A stretch of DNA of 22,876 nucleotides, taken from positions 1 through 22,876 of the IMG/VR virus record IMGVR_UViG_3300020204_000397. One strand, written 5' to 3'. Below, in pieces: positions 7,351 to 15,174 of the stretch (positions are counted from its first letter, which is position 1; each line of letters opens with the position of its first letter). A program made the translations under genes and the position numbers. The notes beneath the pieces were generated by a model, which saw only the letters and a list, made by a program, of their open reading frames with translations, was not told the DNA's origin and did not search any database. The DNA is from a virus.

Positions 7351-9210
7351 TTAAATTATCTCACAAGATCCGTTTGCACAAGCCAATTCACCACTCAAAT
7401 TAGTATTGTCCTGTAATTCAATTACTTTTGTAAGATCAACATTTGTTAATGTTTTAAGTAATCTTTCATATTCTTCCTTACTACAATCCTCATAAGGAGC
7501 CTGTTTGTAAGTATGGTTAGAATAGGGTAGTACTGACAATCCGTTATAGAATTTTCTGTTTTTCCACATCCAATCACCAACTAAATCCCACTCATCTTCT
7601 TTGATTGAAACTGTAGCTGATACATTGTGTGTGTTTTGTCCGGTTCTATGTCCATTTCTAATCCATTCTTGAGCAACTTTTTTAACTCTTTCTAACATTT
7701 GGAATACTGATTCGTAACGTAAAATAGACCCTTCTGGTGACCTTTGTGGTATTGTAATTACCGCAGTATCGTGTGGACGAAAGTATTCATCTTCGACTAA
7801 TTCTGGGTGATTGATTGCAAGATATGTATAAATTGCTTCATTCTTACCAACACGGATTCTTCTTAAATAATAATCATTATGCCAAGCGTGAATACCAGAT
7901 GATGTTCCCAATACTAATGATGAGGTTCCGGATGGTTTTACTGTTGTTGTTCTAGCAGCTTTATTAATTCCAATAAGACTTGCAACTCTTTCGTTTTCTT
8001 CTTTAACGGCATAAGCTGCTGCTTTCATATCATATCCTAACACAACACCAGAACCAATACCTGTCATTCCAACACCGATAAGTGCATCTTTTTCAGTTGT
8101 TCTTTTCCACACATCTCTCAAGTAGTGGAAATCTGTATATCCAGCTTGGAGTGTTCCAATAAACGCAGCTCCTTTAACTCTCTTTTCAAAATCTTCTTGT
8201 GAATCAATATCTGAAGCATTAACTTCACAAAGATTACAGAATTGGTAAGGACGAAGTGCTATTTCACAACAAGGGTTTGTTCCCCAATCTTTATCGTTTG
8301 ATAAATAGATTCCAGGTTCTCCTGCTCCAGATAATTCAATTCTTTTCCAAAGATCCATAAAATATTCTTGTGTTACTTTATGTCTTAATAGAACCGCTGA
8401 ATTATTTGCTCTACCTCTTTGTGGGTTTTGTTCCCACCAGTTTCCAGATTTACAAGAAATCATTTCATCATCATCAGCCGAAAATAATGAAATAAGTGCT
8501 GCTCTTCTAATACCACCAGCAAGTACCGCATCAGCAATATGACATACGATATCGTGAGTTTCAATCGGTGTTAATTTTTCACCGTCATTTTTGTTTTCTA
8601 ATACCTTTGTAATATTGTGAATACAATCTTTCAAAGGTTGAGGTCCTGGTGCTTTTCCTCCAGATGTAACAAGTAAGGCTCCTTTTTGACGAATGTCTGA
8701 AAAATCAAATACTGGTGTTGATGATTTTGAACCCATATAAGATTCAATAAGAACTTTAATTGCATCAGCCCATCCTTCAATTGAATCACCAATAAGGTAT
8801 CTTCTTGTTCTTGTTGGGTTTGGTTTTTTAATTTCTGGTAACTTATCTACGTGGTGTTTTTGCACTGAAAATCCTACACCTGTTCCACCTAAAAGTAAGA
8901 ACATCGTTTCTGAAAAAGCATCAGTATGGTCTACCGGCATATAAGCACAGTTATAAACTCTATTTGGTGATATCTCGATTGGTTTCCCACCAAACTGTAA
9001 TGATCTCATAGATGGAAGAATTTTTTTATCATATACCATTTTATATACTTCTTCTATCTCATCTTTAATGTGTGGGTACTTTCTCTGGTGCATTTCTTTA
9101 TTTCTTGTAACCAGTTCTTCCCAAGTTTCCCTTCTATTTAATTCAGGAACAAATTTGGCGTATTTCATATACACCGTAATATCGCTCAATATTTTTTGTG
9201 AAATATCCAT
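7351..9210 (-). CDS. nrdJ: Class II (adenosylcobalamin-dependent) ribonucleoside-triphosphate reductase
   Basis: This enzyme makes deoxynucleotides from ribonucleotides using a cobalamin-generated thiyl radical. The 619 residues show the monomeric class II (RTPR) pattern. C88 in RVYNCAYMP is equivalent to Lactobacillus RTPR C119. The radical-site motif N312-P-C314-C-E316 matches N406/C408/E410. C325 in QFCNLCEVNAS lies 11 residues later, as C419 does from C408. GGTGVGFSV, VKPSGTSSL and the C-terminal redox pair C611-x4-C616 (ELACANGSC) have the same order, and the pair has the spacing of C731/C736. All key residues are present, so the enzyme should be active. It is about 120 residues shorter than the 739-residue bacterial RTPR. 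No small radical subunit or activase is nearby, as expected for class II. The gene lies 23 bases after the helicase gene, in the replication block. Confidence 0.93.
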   Translation of the reverse strand: MDISQKILSDITVYMKYAKFVPELNRRETWEELVTRNKEMHQRKYPHIKDEIEEVYKMVYDKKILPSMRSLQFGGKPIEISPNRVYNCAYMPVDHTDAFSETMFLLLGGTGVGFSVQKHHVDKLPEIKKPNPTRTRRYLIGDSIEGWADAIKVLIESYMGSKSSTPVFDFSDIRQKGALLVTSGGKAPGPQPLKDCIHNITKVLENKNDGEKLTPIETHDIVCHIADAVLAGGIRRAALISLFSADDDEMISCKSGNWWEQNPQRGRANNSAVLLRHKVTQEYFMDLWKRIELSGAGEPGIYLSNDKDWGTNPCCEIALRPYQFCNLCEVNASDIDSQEDFEKRVKGAAFIGTLQAGYTDFHYLRDVWKRTTEKDALIGVGMTGIGSGVVLGYDMKAAAYAVKEENERVASLIGINKAARTTTVKPSGTSSLVLGTSSGIHAWHNDYYLRRIRVGKNEAIYTYLAINHPELVEDEYFRPHDTAVITIPQRSPEGSILRYESVFQMLERVKKVAQEWIRNGHRTGQNTHNVSATVSIKEDEWDLVGDWMWKNRKFYNGLSVLPYSNHTYKQAPYEDCSKEEYERLLKTLTNVDLTKVIELQDNTNLSGELACANGSCEII

Positions 9211-9233
9211 TTTTATTAATTTAATTATTTTAT

Positions 9234-10622
9234 TTAAGATTTTTGTTTTTCTTGTTCTTTTTGTTGTCTTTTCTCCAACAATTCCTTAACCCTTTGTCTT
9301 TGTCTTTCTTCTTTTTGTTCTTCAAGACCTAAGAATGTGGTTGTAGATTCGGTATCTATTTCAATCATTGCATTATCAAATTTACAATTTTCAAACACCA
9401 CACCATCATCTCCAATACGAGATTTGGTAATTGCTATTGTGGCCAATTTCATTTCTTTTTGTTGTAATGTTTTTGCTACTGAAATAATAACGTGTCCAAC
9501 TTGTGCCTTCTTGATTGAACCACCCATTTGATCTGTTGTTACAACTTCCGAAGAAATTGATGAACGATTACCTTGTGTTGCGGTCCAACCAACAATATTT
9601 AATTCGTGACACATAGCCTCGAAACCCCTCATTACTGAGCCTTCACTCTTCCATTCATCCCCAAGGTTTTTGTCTGGAACTATACAATCAATGTAGTCCA
9701 AAATAACCATATCGATTTTTGTACCATCTGCAATAATTTTTCTTATTTCATTCTTAATTTGCAGCATTGTCTTTGTATCGGATGGTAGTTTTTTCAAATC
9801 TAAAGTATTTTCCATTGTACTTTCGATTTCTTTTACCTTATTCATCACGTATTCTCTTTTTTCTGACAATTCGTCAGGGTGAATCTTTGTCCAAAGTGTG
9901 AAGTGTTTCCTTTGTATAACCTTTGGGTTGTCTTCAAAAAATATTTGTAAGACATTAAATCCTAGATTAAAGGCATGGTTTGCAATCTTTGTAAGTATTG
10001 TTGATTTACCAACACCAGTTGGTGCTAATATAACTCCAATCTCACCCTTTGCGAGCCCTCCTTTTAACAATCTATCAATTCCTGGTATACCTATTGGAAT
10101 TGGATGTCTGTAGTCATCGTCAAGGACTTGGTCTAGGTTTGAAAAGACATCCATAGTACTAGTGTCTTTTGAACCAACAAGTAATGCTTCTCTTACTAAT
10201 TCTTCAAGGGTGTCGTAGTTTTCAAATTCACCACCGTCAATAATTTTTTGAGCCTTTTTCATTACCTTCTGTAATTCTTGTTGTTTACAGAATTTAAGTG
10301 CCTTTTCTTGTACGAAATCCACTCCATCAATAGGTGAAGACTTGATTTTTTTAATTGTATCAAGAACTACCTTAACCGCAGTTTCTTGTTGTAATTCGGA
10401 TTTTGCGACTTGTTCTAAAGTATCAAATGATGGTGTGTGATCATACTTTTTATAGTATTCTTTTATCATTTGAATGATAATTTTGAAGTACTTGTTTTCA
10501 AAATAACTGTTTTCGATTACATTAATAATCGAATGTGAAAAGTCTTTGTCTACAATGATTTGATTAAGTAATTGTATTTGAAAATTGTTCCCAAGATATT
10601 CAAAGTTTTTGTTTGTCGCCAT
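9234..10622 (-). CDS. dnaB: Replicative DNA helicase, DnaB / T4 gp41 family
   Basis: This 462-residue protein is the likely 5'-3' replicative helicase that unwinds the fork as a hexamer. An N-terminal helical domain covers residues 1-150. The RecA-like C-terminal domain begins near 175 with the PIPIGIPGIDRLLKGGLAKG entry typical of phage DnaB-type helicases. The Walker A motif is A200-PTGVGKST with K206, and Walker B is MVILDY with D309. TQGNRSSISSEVVTTDQMGG and TIAITKSRIGDDG match the later helicase motifs H3 and H4. A strongly charged, Gln/Lys/Glu-rich tail of about 30 residues ends the protein. The start ATG follows a full AGGAGG at 10631-10636 with an 8-base spacer, the only clear Shine-Dalgarno sequence in the window. 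No primase gene lies in the window. Confidence 0.92.
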   Translation of the reverse strand: MATNKNFEYLGNNFQIQLLNQIIVDKDFSHSIINVIENSYFENKYFKIIIQMIKEYYKKYDHTPSFDTLEQVAKSELQQETAVKVVLDTIKKIKSSPIDGVDFVQEKALKFCKQQELQKVMKKAQKIIDGGEFENYDTLEELVREALLVGSKDTSTMDVFSNLDQVLDDDYRHPIPIGIPGIDRLLKGGLAKGEIGVILAPTGVGKSTILTKIANHAFNLGFNVLQIFFEDNPKVIQRKHFTLWTKIHPDELSEKREYVMNKVKEIESTMENTLDLKKLPSDTKTMLQIKNEIRKIIADGTKIDMVILDYIDCIVPDKNLGDEWKSEGSVMRGFEAMCHELNIVGWTATQGNRSSISSEVVTTDQMGGSIKKAQVGHVIISVAKTLQQKEMKLATIAITKSRIGDDGVVFENCKFDNAMIEIDTESTTTFLGLEEQKEERQRQRVKELLEKRQQKEQEKQKS

Positions 10623-10630
10623 AATTTTTT

Positions 10631-10636
10631 CCTCCT
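10631..10636 (-). promoter_or_regulatory. Strong Shine-Dalgarno site of the helicase gene
   Basis: The minus strand reads AGGAGG followed by eight A/T bases and the ATG at 10622. It fixes this start. The other genes here have A-rich leaders with weak or no Shine-Dalgarno sequences, so this one stands out and probably gives independent, efficient initiation. Confidence 0.75.
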
Positions 10637-10656
10637 ATCAGTAATGATAAATACTA

Positions 10657-11106
10657 TTAGTTTTGAATAAATTGTGGATAAAAATAATTAAATTTTTTAC
10701 CTGAAAAAATGTCAGTAAGTTCCGACAGTACACTTTTCAGCTTTGGTCGTAGGTCTACGGTATATCTGACCTTTGGGGGGTATACTTTTGCATCAAATGA
10801 CCTCTGACAAATTGTCATATTTTCTACCTTAATATAAAGGTTAAAAATTTCGTAACCTTCTGTTATGGATGTGTTTAACACTTCCGGGTTCTCCATAATT
10901 TCATATTGGTTATCTAACATATAAACTATGGACCTCATTTTTAAATCATATTGTAGTCCATTACAAAATGACTTAATGTAATCATAGAATTGTTCTGATT
11001 TATGTGCATTTTTGTTGAATCCTTTCACATTAAAGAATCTTTGTACAACGATGTTGTCATTACACATTAAAAGAAATTCTACTTTTGTTACTTCTTGATT
11101 TCTCAT
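10657..11106 (-). CDS. Unknown 149-residue protein between nuclease and helicase genes
   Basis: I do not recognise this protein. Its 149 residues start with a beta-type segment (KVEFLLMCNDNIVVQRFFNV), continue with a helical FYDYIKSFCNGLQYDLKMRS region and a second beta segment, and end with a basic, proline-containing part (AKVYPPKVRYTVDLRPKLKS) followed by FSGKKFNYFYPQFIQN. It has three isolated cysteines (15, 48, 100), no signal peptide and no membrane helix. The ATG lies four bases after the nuclease stop and the helicase gene follows after 34 bases, so it is co-transcribed with replication genes. A helper role in replication, for example helicase loading as done by T4 gp59, would fit its place. 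This is inference only. Confidence 0.8.
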   Translation of the reverse strand: MRNQEVTKVEFLLMCNDNIVVQRFFNVKGFNKNAHKSEQFYDYIKSFCNGLQYDLKMRSIVYMLDNQYEIMENPEVLNTSITEGYEIFNLYIKVENMTICQRSFDAKVYPPKVRYTVDLRPKLKSVLSELTDIFSGKKFNYFYPQFIQN

Positions 11107-11110
11107 TTTT

Positions 11111-12127
11111 TTACTTTTTTATTTTGTTTTTAAAATTTGTTTTTTCTTTTCTTGATAGTTTTAAAAATGGTTTTAAAAAATTTACCCAAGCATCATCACC
11201 CTTTGGAAGAAACTTGAAAAATCCGTCATTCATCATCATCCTAATTAGATTTCTGTGTCCTCTACCATCTGGATCCAATGACTCTGAGTAATACAGTTTT
11301 ACTAATTCTTTTCCTTCGTCTGAAATAAGTGGATTAGCTAAGTCCACTATTTTTTCATTAATTGTGAAAAACTCTTCTCCAAATATCCCTTCTTTGGTTT
11401 TACCACTGAGTAAATTTTGTAAAACAACATTTCCCTTCTGCTCTAAAAGTAACTTTTCTGTTTTTGTTAAAATATCTGTATATTTTAATTCTATATCAAG
11501 TATTTCTGGGAACAATTTTATAAATGTTTTTTGACCCAAATAAAAAATACCATCAATATTATCCGAACTATCACCAGTTAATATTTTATAGGTTTTAACA
11601 TTATAATGTGGTATTTCGGATTCATAGATTTTGATTCTATCACCATTTTTATAATATCGTTTTTGCTGGGGTGAATATATTGTTACTTTTTCAGAAATTA
11701 ATTGCGTTAAATCTCTATCAGAAGAAAATATTGTTTTATCTTCATCTTCAGAAATTTGACAATAATAAGCAATTAAATCGTCGGCCTCCGATTGTTCTAC
11801 TTCCAATTGTCTTACAAACATTTCCTCTAGGTATTGTTTTACTCTATTTTTTTGAGTAATAAAAGATTGTTCTTTAAAATCGTCTTCGTCTTTTTGTTTT
11901 CGATTAAGTTTGTATTTTGGATATATAATTCTTCTTTGTGAAGAACCTGTTTCACTATCCCAACAAACAACAACTTTATTATAGTTATTTTCTTCTAAAA
12001 ACCTTCTTAGTGTGTTTAAAAAATGCCAAGTACCACCAACGTGTTCCCCTTTATTAAAAAAGTTTCTAACACCGTGAAATCCAATCTTCAGAAGGTTATT
12101 ACCATCAACTAAAAGTGTCTTAGTCAT
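11111..12127 (-). CDS. rnh: 5'-3' exonuclease / RNase H, FEN family (T4 Rnh-like)
   Basis: This 338-residue protein resembles the phage FEN nucleases that remove RNA primers and 5' flaps during lagging-strand synthesis; T4 Rnh is 305 residues. Acidic metal-site motifs appear in order: LLVD8GNNLL, VVCWD57SE, E114-A-D116-D117-L-I-A, SSD137RD139L and TGD186SSD189NIDGI (helix-hairpin-helix-like region). The basic YPKYKLNRK patch after the second motif matches the DNA-threading helical arch. I chose the ATG at 12127, whose first codons read MTKTLLVDGNN. An in-frame TTG at 12139 would add four residues but has no support. With the ATG, the gene overlaps the methyltransferase stop by eight bases (ATGACTAA), implying translational coupling. 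Confidence 0.88.
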   Translation of the reverse strand: MTKTLLVDGNNLLKIGFHGVRNFFNKGEHVGGTWHFLNTLRRFLEENNYNKVVVCWDSETGSSQRRIIYPKYKLNRKQKDEDDFKEQSFITQKNRVKQYLEEMFVRQLEVEQSEADDLIAYYCQISEDEDKTIFSSDRDLTQLISEKVTIYSPQQKRYYKNGDRIKIYESEIPHYNVKTYKILTGDSSDNIDGIFYLGQKTFIKLFPEILDIELKYTDILTKTEKLLLEQKGNVVLQNLLSGKTKEGIFGEEFFTINEKIVDLANPLISDEGKELVKLYYSESLDPDGRGHRNLIRMMMNDGFFKFLPKGDDAWVNFLKPFLKLSRKEKTNFKNKIKK

Positions 12128-13142
12128 TAAATTCGTCAATAAAAGGATTTGACAATATTGGTTCTTTTTTTACGATATACTCCGAAAAGAATTCTGAAAA
12201 TATCGCTTCCATAACTGGAACACAGATTGAGTTACCGGCTAAAGAAACGTGTGCTGTGTTTGATAACGAAGTTGTTAGTAGTAAATTAATATCTTGTTCT
12301 CTAACACCCATAAATCTATAACCTTCTCTTGCAGTAATGGTTCTTACTCTACCATTTTCAGTTAAAATTTGTGGTGAACCACTTGTTGTTAGACAGGGTG
12401 AACATCCATCAACAGAATAAATTCTTCTTGCTTGATCATATTTAACATCATTTCTTCTTCCGGCTAATTTACAAATTGTATGTTTTTTTGGTGTATGTGG
12501 TGTGAAAGCACAATTAATAATTAATGATTCGTCAAAATTTTGTTCAATATGAGATTTCATAGGTACTCTTGTTCTTTTATAGTTGTCAACATTCATCATC
12601 TTTTCTTTAACCTCATCAACACTACTATTTAAAACTGACATCATAAAAACTCTTTCCCTATTCTGTGGGCAACTAAAATCAGCACCGTTAAGAACTCTCC
12701 AGTATGAACTATATCCAAGACCTCTTAAAAAATAGATGTGTTTTTGAAAGTTGTCTATGTGATTTTTTGATATTAGATTTTTAACATTTTCCATCAATAG
12801 AAACTTTGGTCTATTAGCACTTAACAATCTTTCAACTTCAAATAATAACCCGCTTCTTGTTCCTTCTTTGATTCCTCTTTGTACACCAGAAATCGAAATG
12901 TCCTGGCAAGGAAATGAATATGTTAATAAATCACATTCTGGAAAATTATTTTCATCAATCATTCTAATATCTCCAAGATTACCATTTGTTGTTGTGTGTA
13001 AAACATCATAACACTCATTTGCTTGTTTGAAATTGTCGCAATTTGCTACATTTTCATAATCAACACCAATATATTTAAGTGCCAGTTCTTGTGTTCCGTA
13101 ACCTGAAAATAATGATACTACTTTTAATTTATTCTTGTTCAT
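12120..13142 (-). CDS. dcm: DNA (cytosine-5) methyltransferase
   Basis: This 340-residue protein transfers a methyl group from S-adenosylmethionine to C5 of cytosine. The family motifs are intact and in order: motif I LFSGYGTQE (residues 11-19), motif IV SFP-C79-Q with the catalytic cysteine, motif VI MEN-V (E118-N119-V120), motif VIII QNRERVF (from Q160), a target-recognition segment at about 170-275, motif IX-like REGYRFMG and motif X AGNSICVPV near the C-terminus. The recognition site cannot be read from the sequence. It overlaps the recombinase gene by 14 bases and the nuclease gene by 8 bases. No restriction endonuclease gene is next to it, so it is a solitary methyltransferase; protection of phage DNA from host restriction is the usual role in such cases (inference). 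Confidence 0.93.
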   Translation of the reverse strand: MNKNKLKVVSLFSGYGTQELALKYIGVDYENVANCDNFKQANECYDVLHTTTNGNLGDIRMIDENNFPECDLLTYSFPCQDISISGVQRGIKEGTRSGLLFEVERLLSANRPKFLLMENVKNLISKNHIDNFQKHIYFLRGLGYSSYWRVLNGADFSCPQNRERVFMMSVLNSSVDEVKEKMMNVDNYKRTRVPMKSHIEQNFDESLIINCAFTPHTPKKHTICKLAGRRNDVKYDQARRIYSVDGCSPCLTTSGSPQILTENGRVRTITAREGYRFMGVREQDINLLLTTSLSNTAHVSLAGNSICVPVMEAIFSEFFSEYIVKKEPILSNPFIDEFND

Positions 13143-14139
13143 AAACTTTTTCTTCTTTTAAATCAAATTCACCATCTACACCAATAATATTTTTCCAATA
13201 TTCGGCATACTCTTTTTTGTAATCTTCAATAGATTTCTTTTCTTCTGTTGCGTCTTTTCCAGGTAAAAATCCGTGTGGTGTGACAATAATTTTTCCGTCT
13301 TCAAAACCAAGTCCATTGATGTGGTTTTTCATAACAGATACTTTTGTTCTCGATGCAAATTTAACAGTTCTTTTGTCTTTTGTTGCGGTAATTTTTGTGG
13401 TTCCAGCACCTTTTTGATTTCCATATAGAAACACCAAAGATGAATTTAACCAAATTGCTTCACCACCCTTAGCCTTAATCTTTGGTTGACCAAATGGATT
13501 GTCAGGTAATTCAACCCAAGGTTGATTAACAATAATTAATGTGTTTTCGTATTTTGAATCTGCTTTCCTTGATCCGGAAATTCTTTGGTTAATACCCATA
13601 CCAATTTTATCGGCAAGAACTGAAGCATTGTGTTGTTTACCACCTTTACCTTCATATGTCATTTTACAAGGAACTGAACCAACTGAATCCCACATAATAC
13701 AAAGTGAATAATCTAATTCACCTTTTTCTTGTGCGTCTAATAAATCATTAATGTAATCTGTAATCTGTTCAATGTAACTAAAATTATTATTGAACAAGAA
13801 AAAACCATCCCAAGTTAATTCTCCAGTTTCTTCATCGACAACTTCTTCACATTCAAACCCCATAAGTTTCGAGTGATCAAAAGACCATTTTTGTTCTGTG
13901 ATGATAAAAACTGGTAGTATTTCTTTTTTCTGAGCATCAACTGCCGTTTTTATAAGTGCAGTTGTTTTTCCCGTGTCTGAATGTCCAAGAAACATATTGA
14001 TATGTCCCATAGCGGGACCTGGAAGTCCTACAGCATCCAAAAATGCTGGTCCTAAATCAAAATATCTTTGTGGTTTGTATTTTGCATCTGAAGAGAATTT
14101 TTTCTTTAGAGTACTAAAATCTGTTTTTTTAATTGCCAT
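13129..14139 (-). CDS. uvsX: RecA/UvsX-like recombinase
   Basis: This 336-residue ATPase should form filaments on single-stranded DNA and drive strand exchange for recombination-dependent replication and repair. Walker A is G52-HSDTGKT with K58, and Walker B is LCIMW-D151-SVGS. The loop-containing segment around GKGGKQHNASVLADKIGMGI and the strand LIIVNQPWVELP fit the UvsX/RecA core. It is shorter than T4 UvsX (about 391 residues), mainly at the C-terminus, which ends in an acidic KEEKVYEQE tail. It begins only 27 bases after the terminator-like hairpin behind the ssDNA-binding gene, leaving little room for a promoter, so read-through from upstream is likely. It overlaps the methyltransferase gene by 14 bases. 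Confidence 0.9.
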   Translation of the reverse strand: MAIKKTDFSTLKKKFSSDAKYKPQRYFDLGPAFLDAVGLPGPAMGHINMFLGHSDTGKTTALIKTAVDAQKKEILPVFIITEQKWSFDHSKLMGFECEEVVDEETGELTWDGFFLFNNNFSYIEQITDYINDLLDAQEKGELDYSLCIMWDSVGSVPCKMTYEGKGGKQHNASVLADKIGMGINQRISGSRKADSKYENTLIIVNQPWVELPDNPFGQPKIKAKGGEAIWLNSSLVFLYGNQKGAGTTKITATKDKRTVKFASRTKVSVMKNHINGLGFEDGKIIVTPHGFLPGKDATEEKKSIEDYKKEYAEYWKNIIGVDGEFDLKEEKVYEQE

Positions 14140-14161
14140 ATATTTTTTTTAAAAAGATAAG

Positions 14162-14195
14162 AAAAAGTGGGTACATTGTATACCAATATACCCAC
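14162..14195 (-). terminator. Rho-independent terminator after the ssDNA-binding protein gene
   Basis: On the minus strand GTGGGTA and TACCCAC pair. Inside them lie a T-G wobble and an ATTG/CAAT stem, giving about 12 pairs with a five-base GTATA loop (hairpin 14167-14195). Five T residues follow (14166-14162), then a further T-rich run. It lies 16 bases beyond the stop at 14212 and 27 bases before the uvsX start. It should reduce but may not abolish transcription into uvsX. Confidence 0.82.
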
Positions 14196-14211
14196 ATATT
14201 TTTAATTAAAT

Positions 14212-15075
14212 TTAGAATGGTAATTCTTCGTCGATTTCATCATTTGCCTGTGGGTCTTCAACCTTTGTTTGAGGTTTAGATTTACCACCCATAGAAACTT
14301 CAACTTCTTCTGTGTTTGAATAGATGTATTTTCCAGCATCTGAATCCCATCTTGGTGTTTCACCGCGAGCGATTGCTTCTAAATATTCCGTAGGTTTTTT
14401 AGAATAAACATCTTCCCAAGTAAGTTCGTCTGCAATCCATTCTGACATTGTATCTTCATCTTCGTGAACTGGAGATGGGTCATCATACATAACTGTTTGG
14501 ATAACAGTATAGAATGCTCCTTTTGGTGTTTTTGCTTTAGTTAATTCAAGAATAAGGTCTCTTCCTTTATCTGCATCAGCAACATCACCTTTTGCTTTGT
14601 AGATAGGAATAATTTTATCAAAAATTCCTTCTTGTTTGTAATTGTGTTTGAATCTCCAGAATTTAACACCATCCTGTTCGTTATCACGGTCAATAACTTT
14701 AACAATGTAAAACTTACGAGGTTTGTATTGTTTTGCAAGTTCTTTGTCTGATTCTTTACCAGTTGACATAAGAACATCATAAACTTCACTCAAAGGGGAA
14801 CGTTCATTGTCGTTTTTTCCTGGATCAAAAAACTTTTGCCATTTACCATCAACCAAGATTTCATGGAACCAAACTTCCTTAAATGGTGATGAACCGTCCG
14901 ATGTAGGTAGGATTCGGATTCTTTTTTGTGCTTGCTTTTCATTGTCTTTAAGTATTGCAGCAAAATACTTTTTCATTCTTTCTTCTTGAGACATTTTTGA
15001 AGTGGAAGAAGAACCACTTTGTTTTGAGCTTTCATACTGAGCCAAAACTGCATCTAAAACATTGTTTGTCGCCAT
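14212..15075 (-). CDS. gp32: Single-stranded DNA-binding protein, T4 gp32-like
   Basis: This 287-residue protein fits the phage gp32-type ssDNA-binding group that coats unwound DNA and coordinates replication, recombination and repair. The N-terminal 45 residues are Ser-rich and charged. The core (from about 50: KRIRILPTSDGSSPFKEVWF, GKWQKFFDPGKN, RKFYIVKVIDRDNEQDGVKF) has the alternating aromatic and basic strands of an OB-fold. The tail is acidic and ends EIDEELPF, like the partner-binding tips of SSB proteins. The protein has no cysteine at all, so the zinc site of T4 gp32 (one His and three Cys) cannot form. A promoter candidate precedes the gene and terminators stand on both sides, consistent with high, separate expression. 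Confidence 0.85.
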   Translation of the reverse strand: MATNNVLDAVLAQYESSKQSGSSSTSKMSQEERMKKYFAAILKDNEKQAQKRIRILPTSDGSSPFKEVWFHEILVDGKWQKFFDPGKNDNERSPLSEVYDVLMSTGKESDKELAKQYKPRKFYIVKVIDRDNEQDGVKFWRFKHNYKQEGIFDKIIPIYKAKGDVADADKGRDLILELTKAKTPKGAFYTVIQTVMYDDPSPVHEDEDTMSEWIADELTWEDVYSKKPTEYLEAIARGETPRWDSDAGKYIYSNTEEVEVSMGGKSKPQTKVEDPQANDEIDEELPF

Positions 15076-15106
15076 ATATATTATTTATTAAAAGTTTACA
15101 ATAGAA

Positions 15107-15135
15107 AATATAATTAAAATTTGTGTCGCAGTCAA
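15107..15135 (-). promoter_or_regulatory. Promoter candidate for the ssDNA-binding protein gene
   Basis: On the minus strand TTGACT (15135-15130) and TATATT (15112-15107) are separated by exactly 17 bases, close to the sigma70 consensus. Read another way, TTG, 20 bases, then TATATTTT matches seven of eight positions of the Bacteroidota -33/-7 promoter (TTG, TAnnTTTG). The predicted start lies near 15100, about 25 bases before the ATG at 15075, and just behind the upstream terminator. Confidence 0.6.
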
Positions 15136-15140
15136 TAAGT

Positions 15141-15172
15141 AAAAATTTAAGGTAGTATTTTTCTACCTTAAA
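15141..15172 (-). terminator. Rho-independent terminator after the proline-rich gene
   Basis: A perfect ten-base-pair stem on the minus strand, TTTAAGGTAG with CTACCTTAAA, encloses a seven-base A-rich loop (15146-15172) and is followed by five T residues (15145-15141). It begins just two bases after the stop at 15175. It separates the small upstream genes from the ssDNA-binding protein unit. Confidence 0.85.
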
Positions 15173-15174
15173 TA

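Noticed and set aside
12137-12139. TTG as start of the FEN nuclease
   Set aside because: An ATG four codons later gives the expected N-terminus right before the first metal-binding motif and overlaps the previous stop in a typical coupling arrangement.
14541-14789. 82-residue minus-strand frame inside the ssDNA-binding gene
   Set aside because: It is a frame-shifted reading of the gene, lacking a leader; its composition is biased and it has no recognisable domain.
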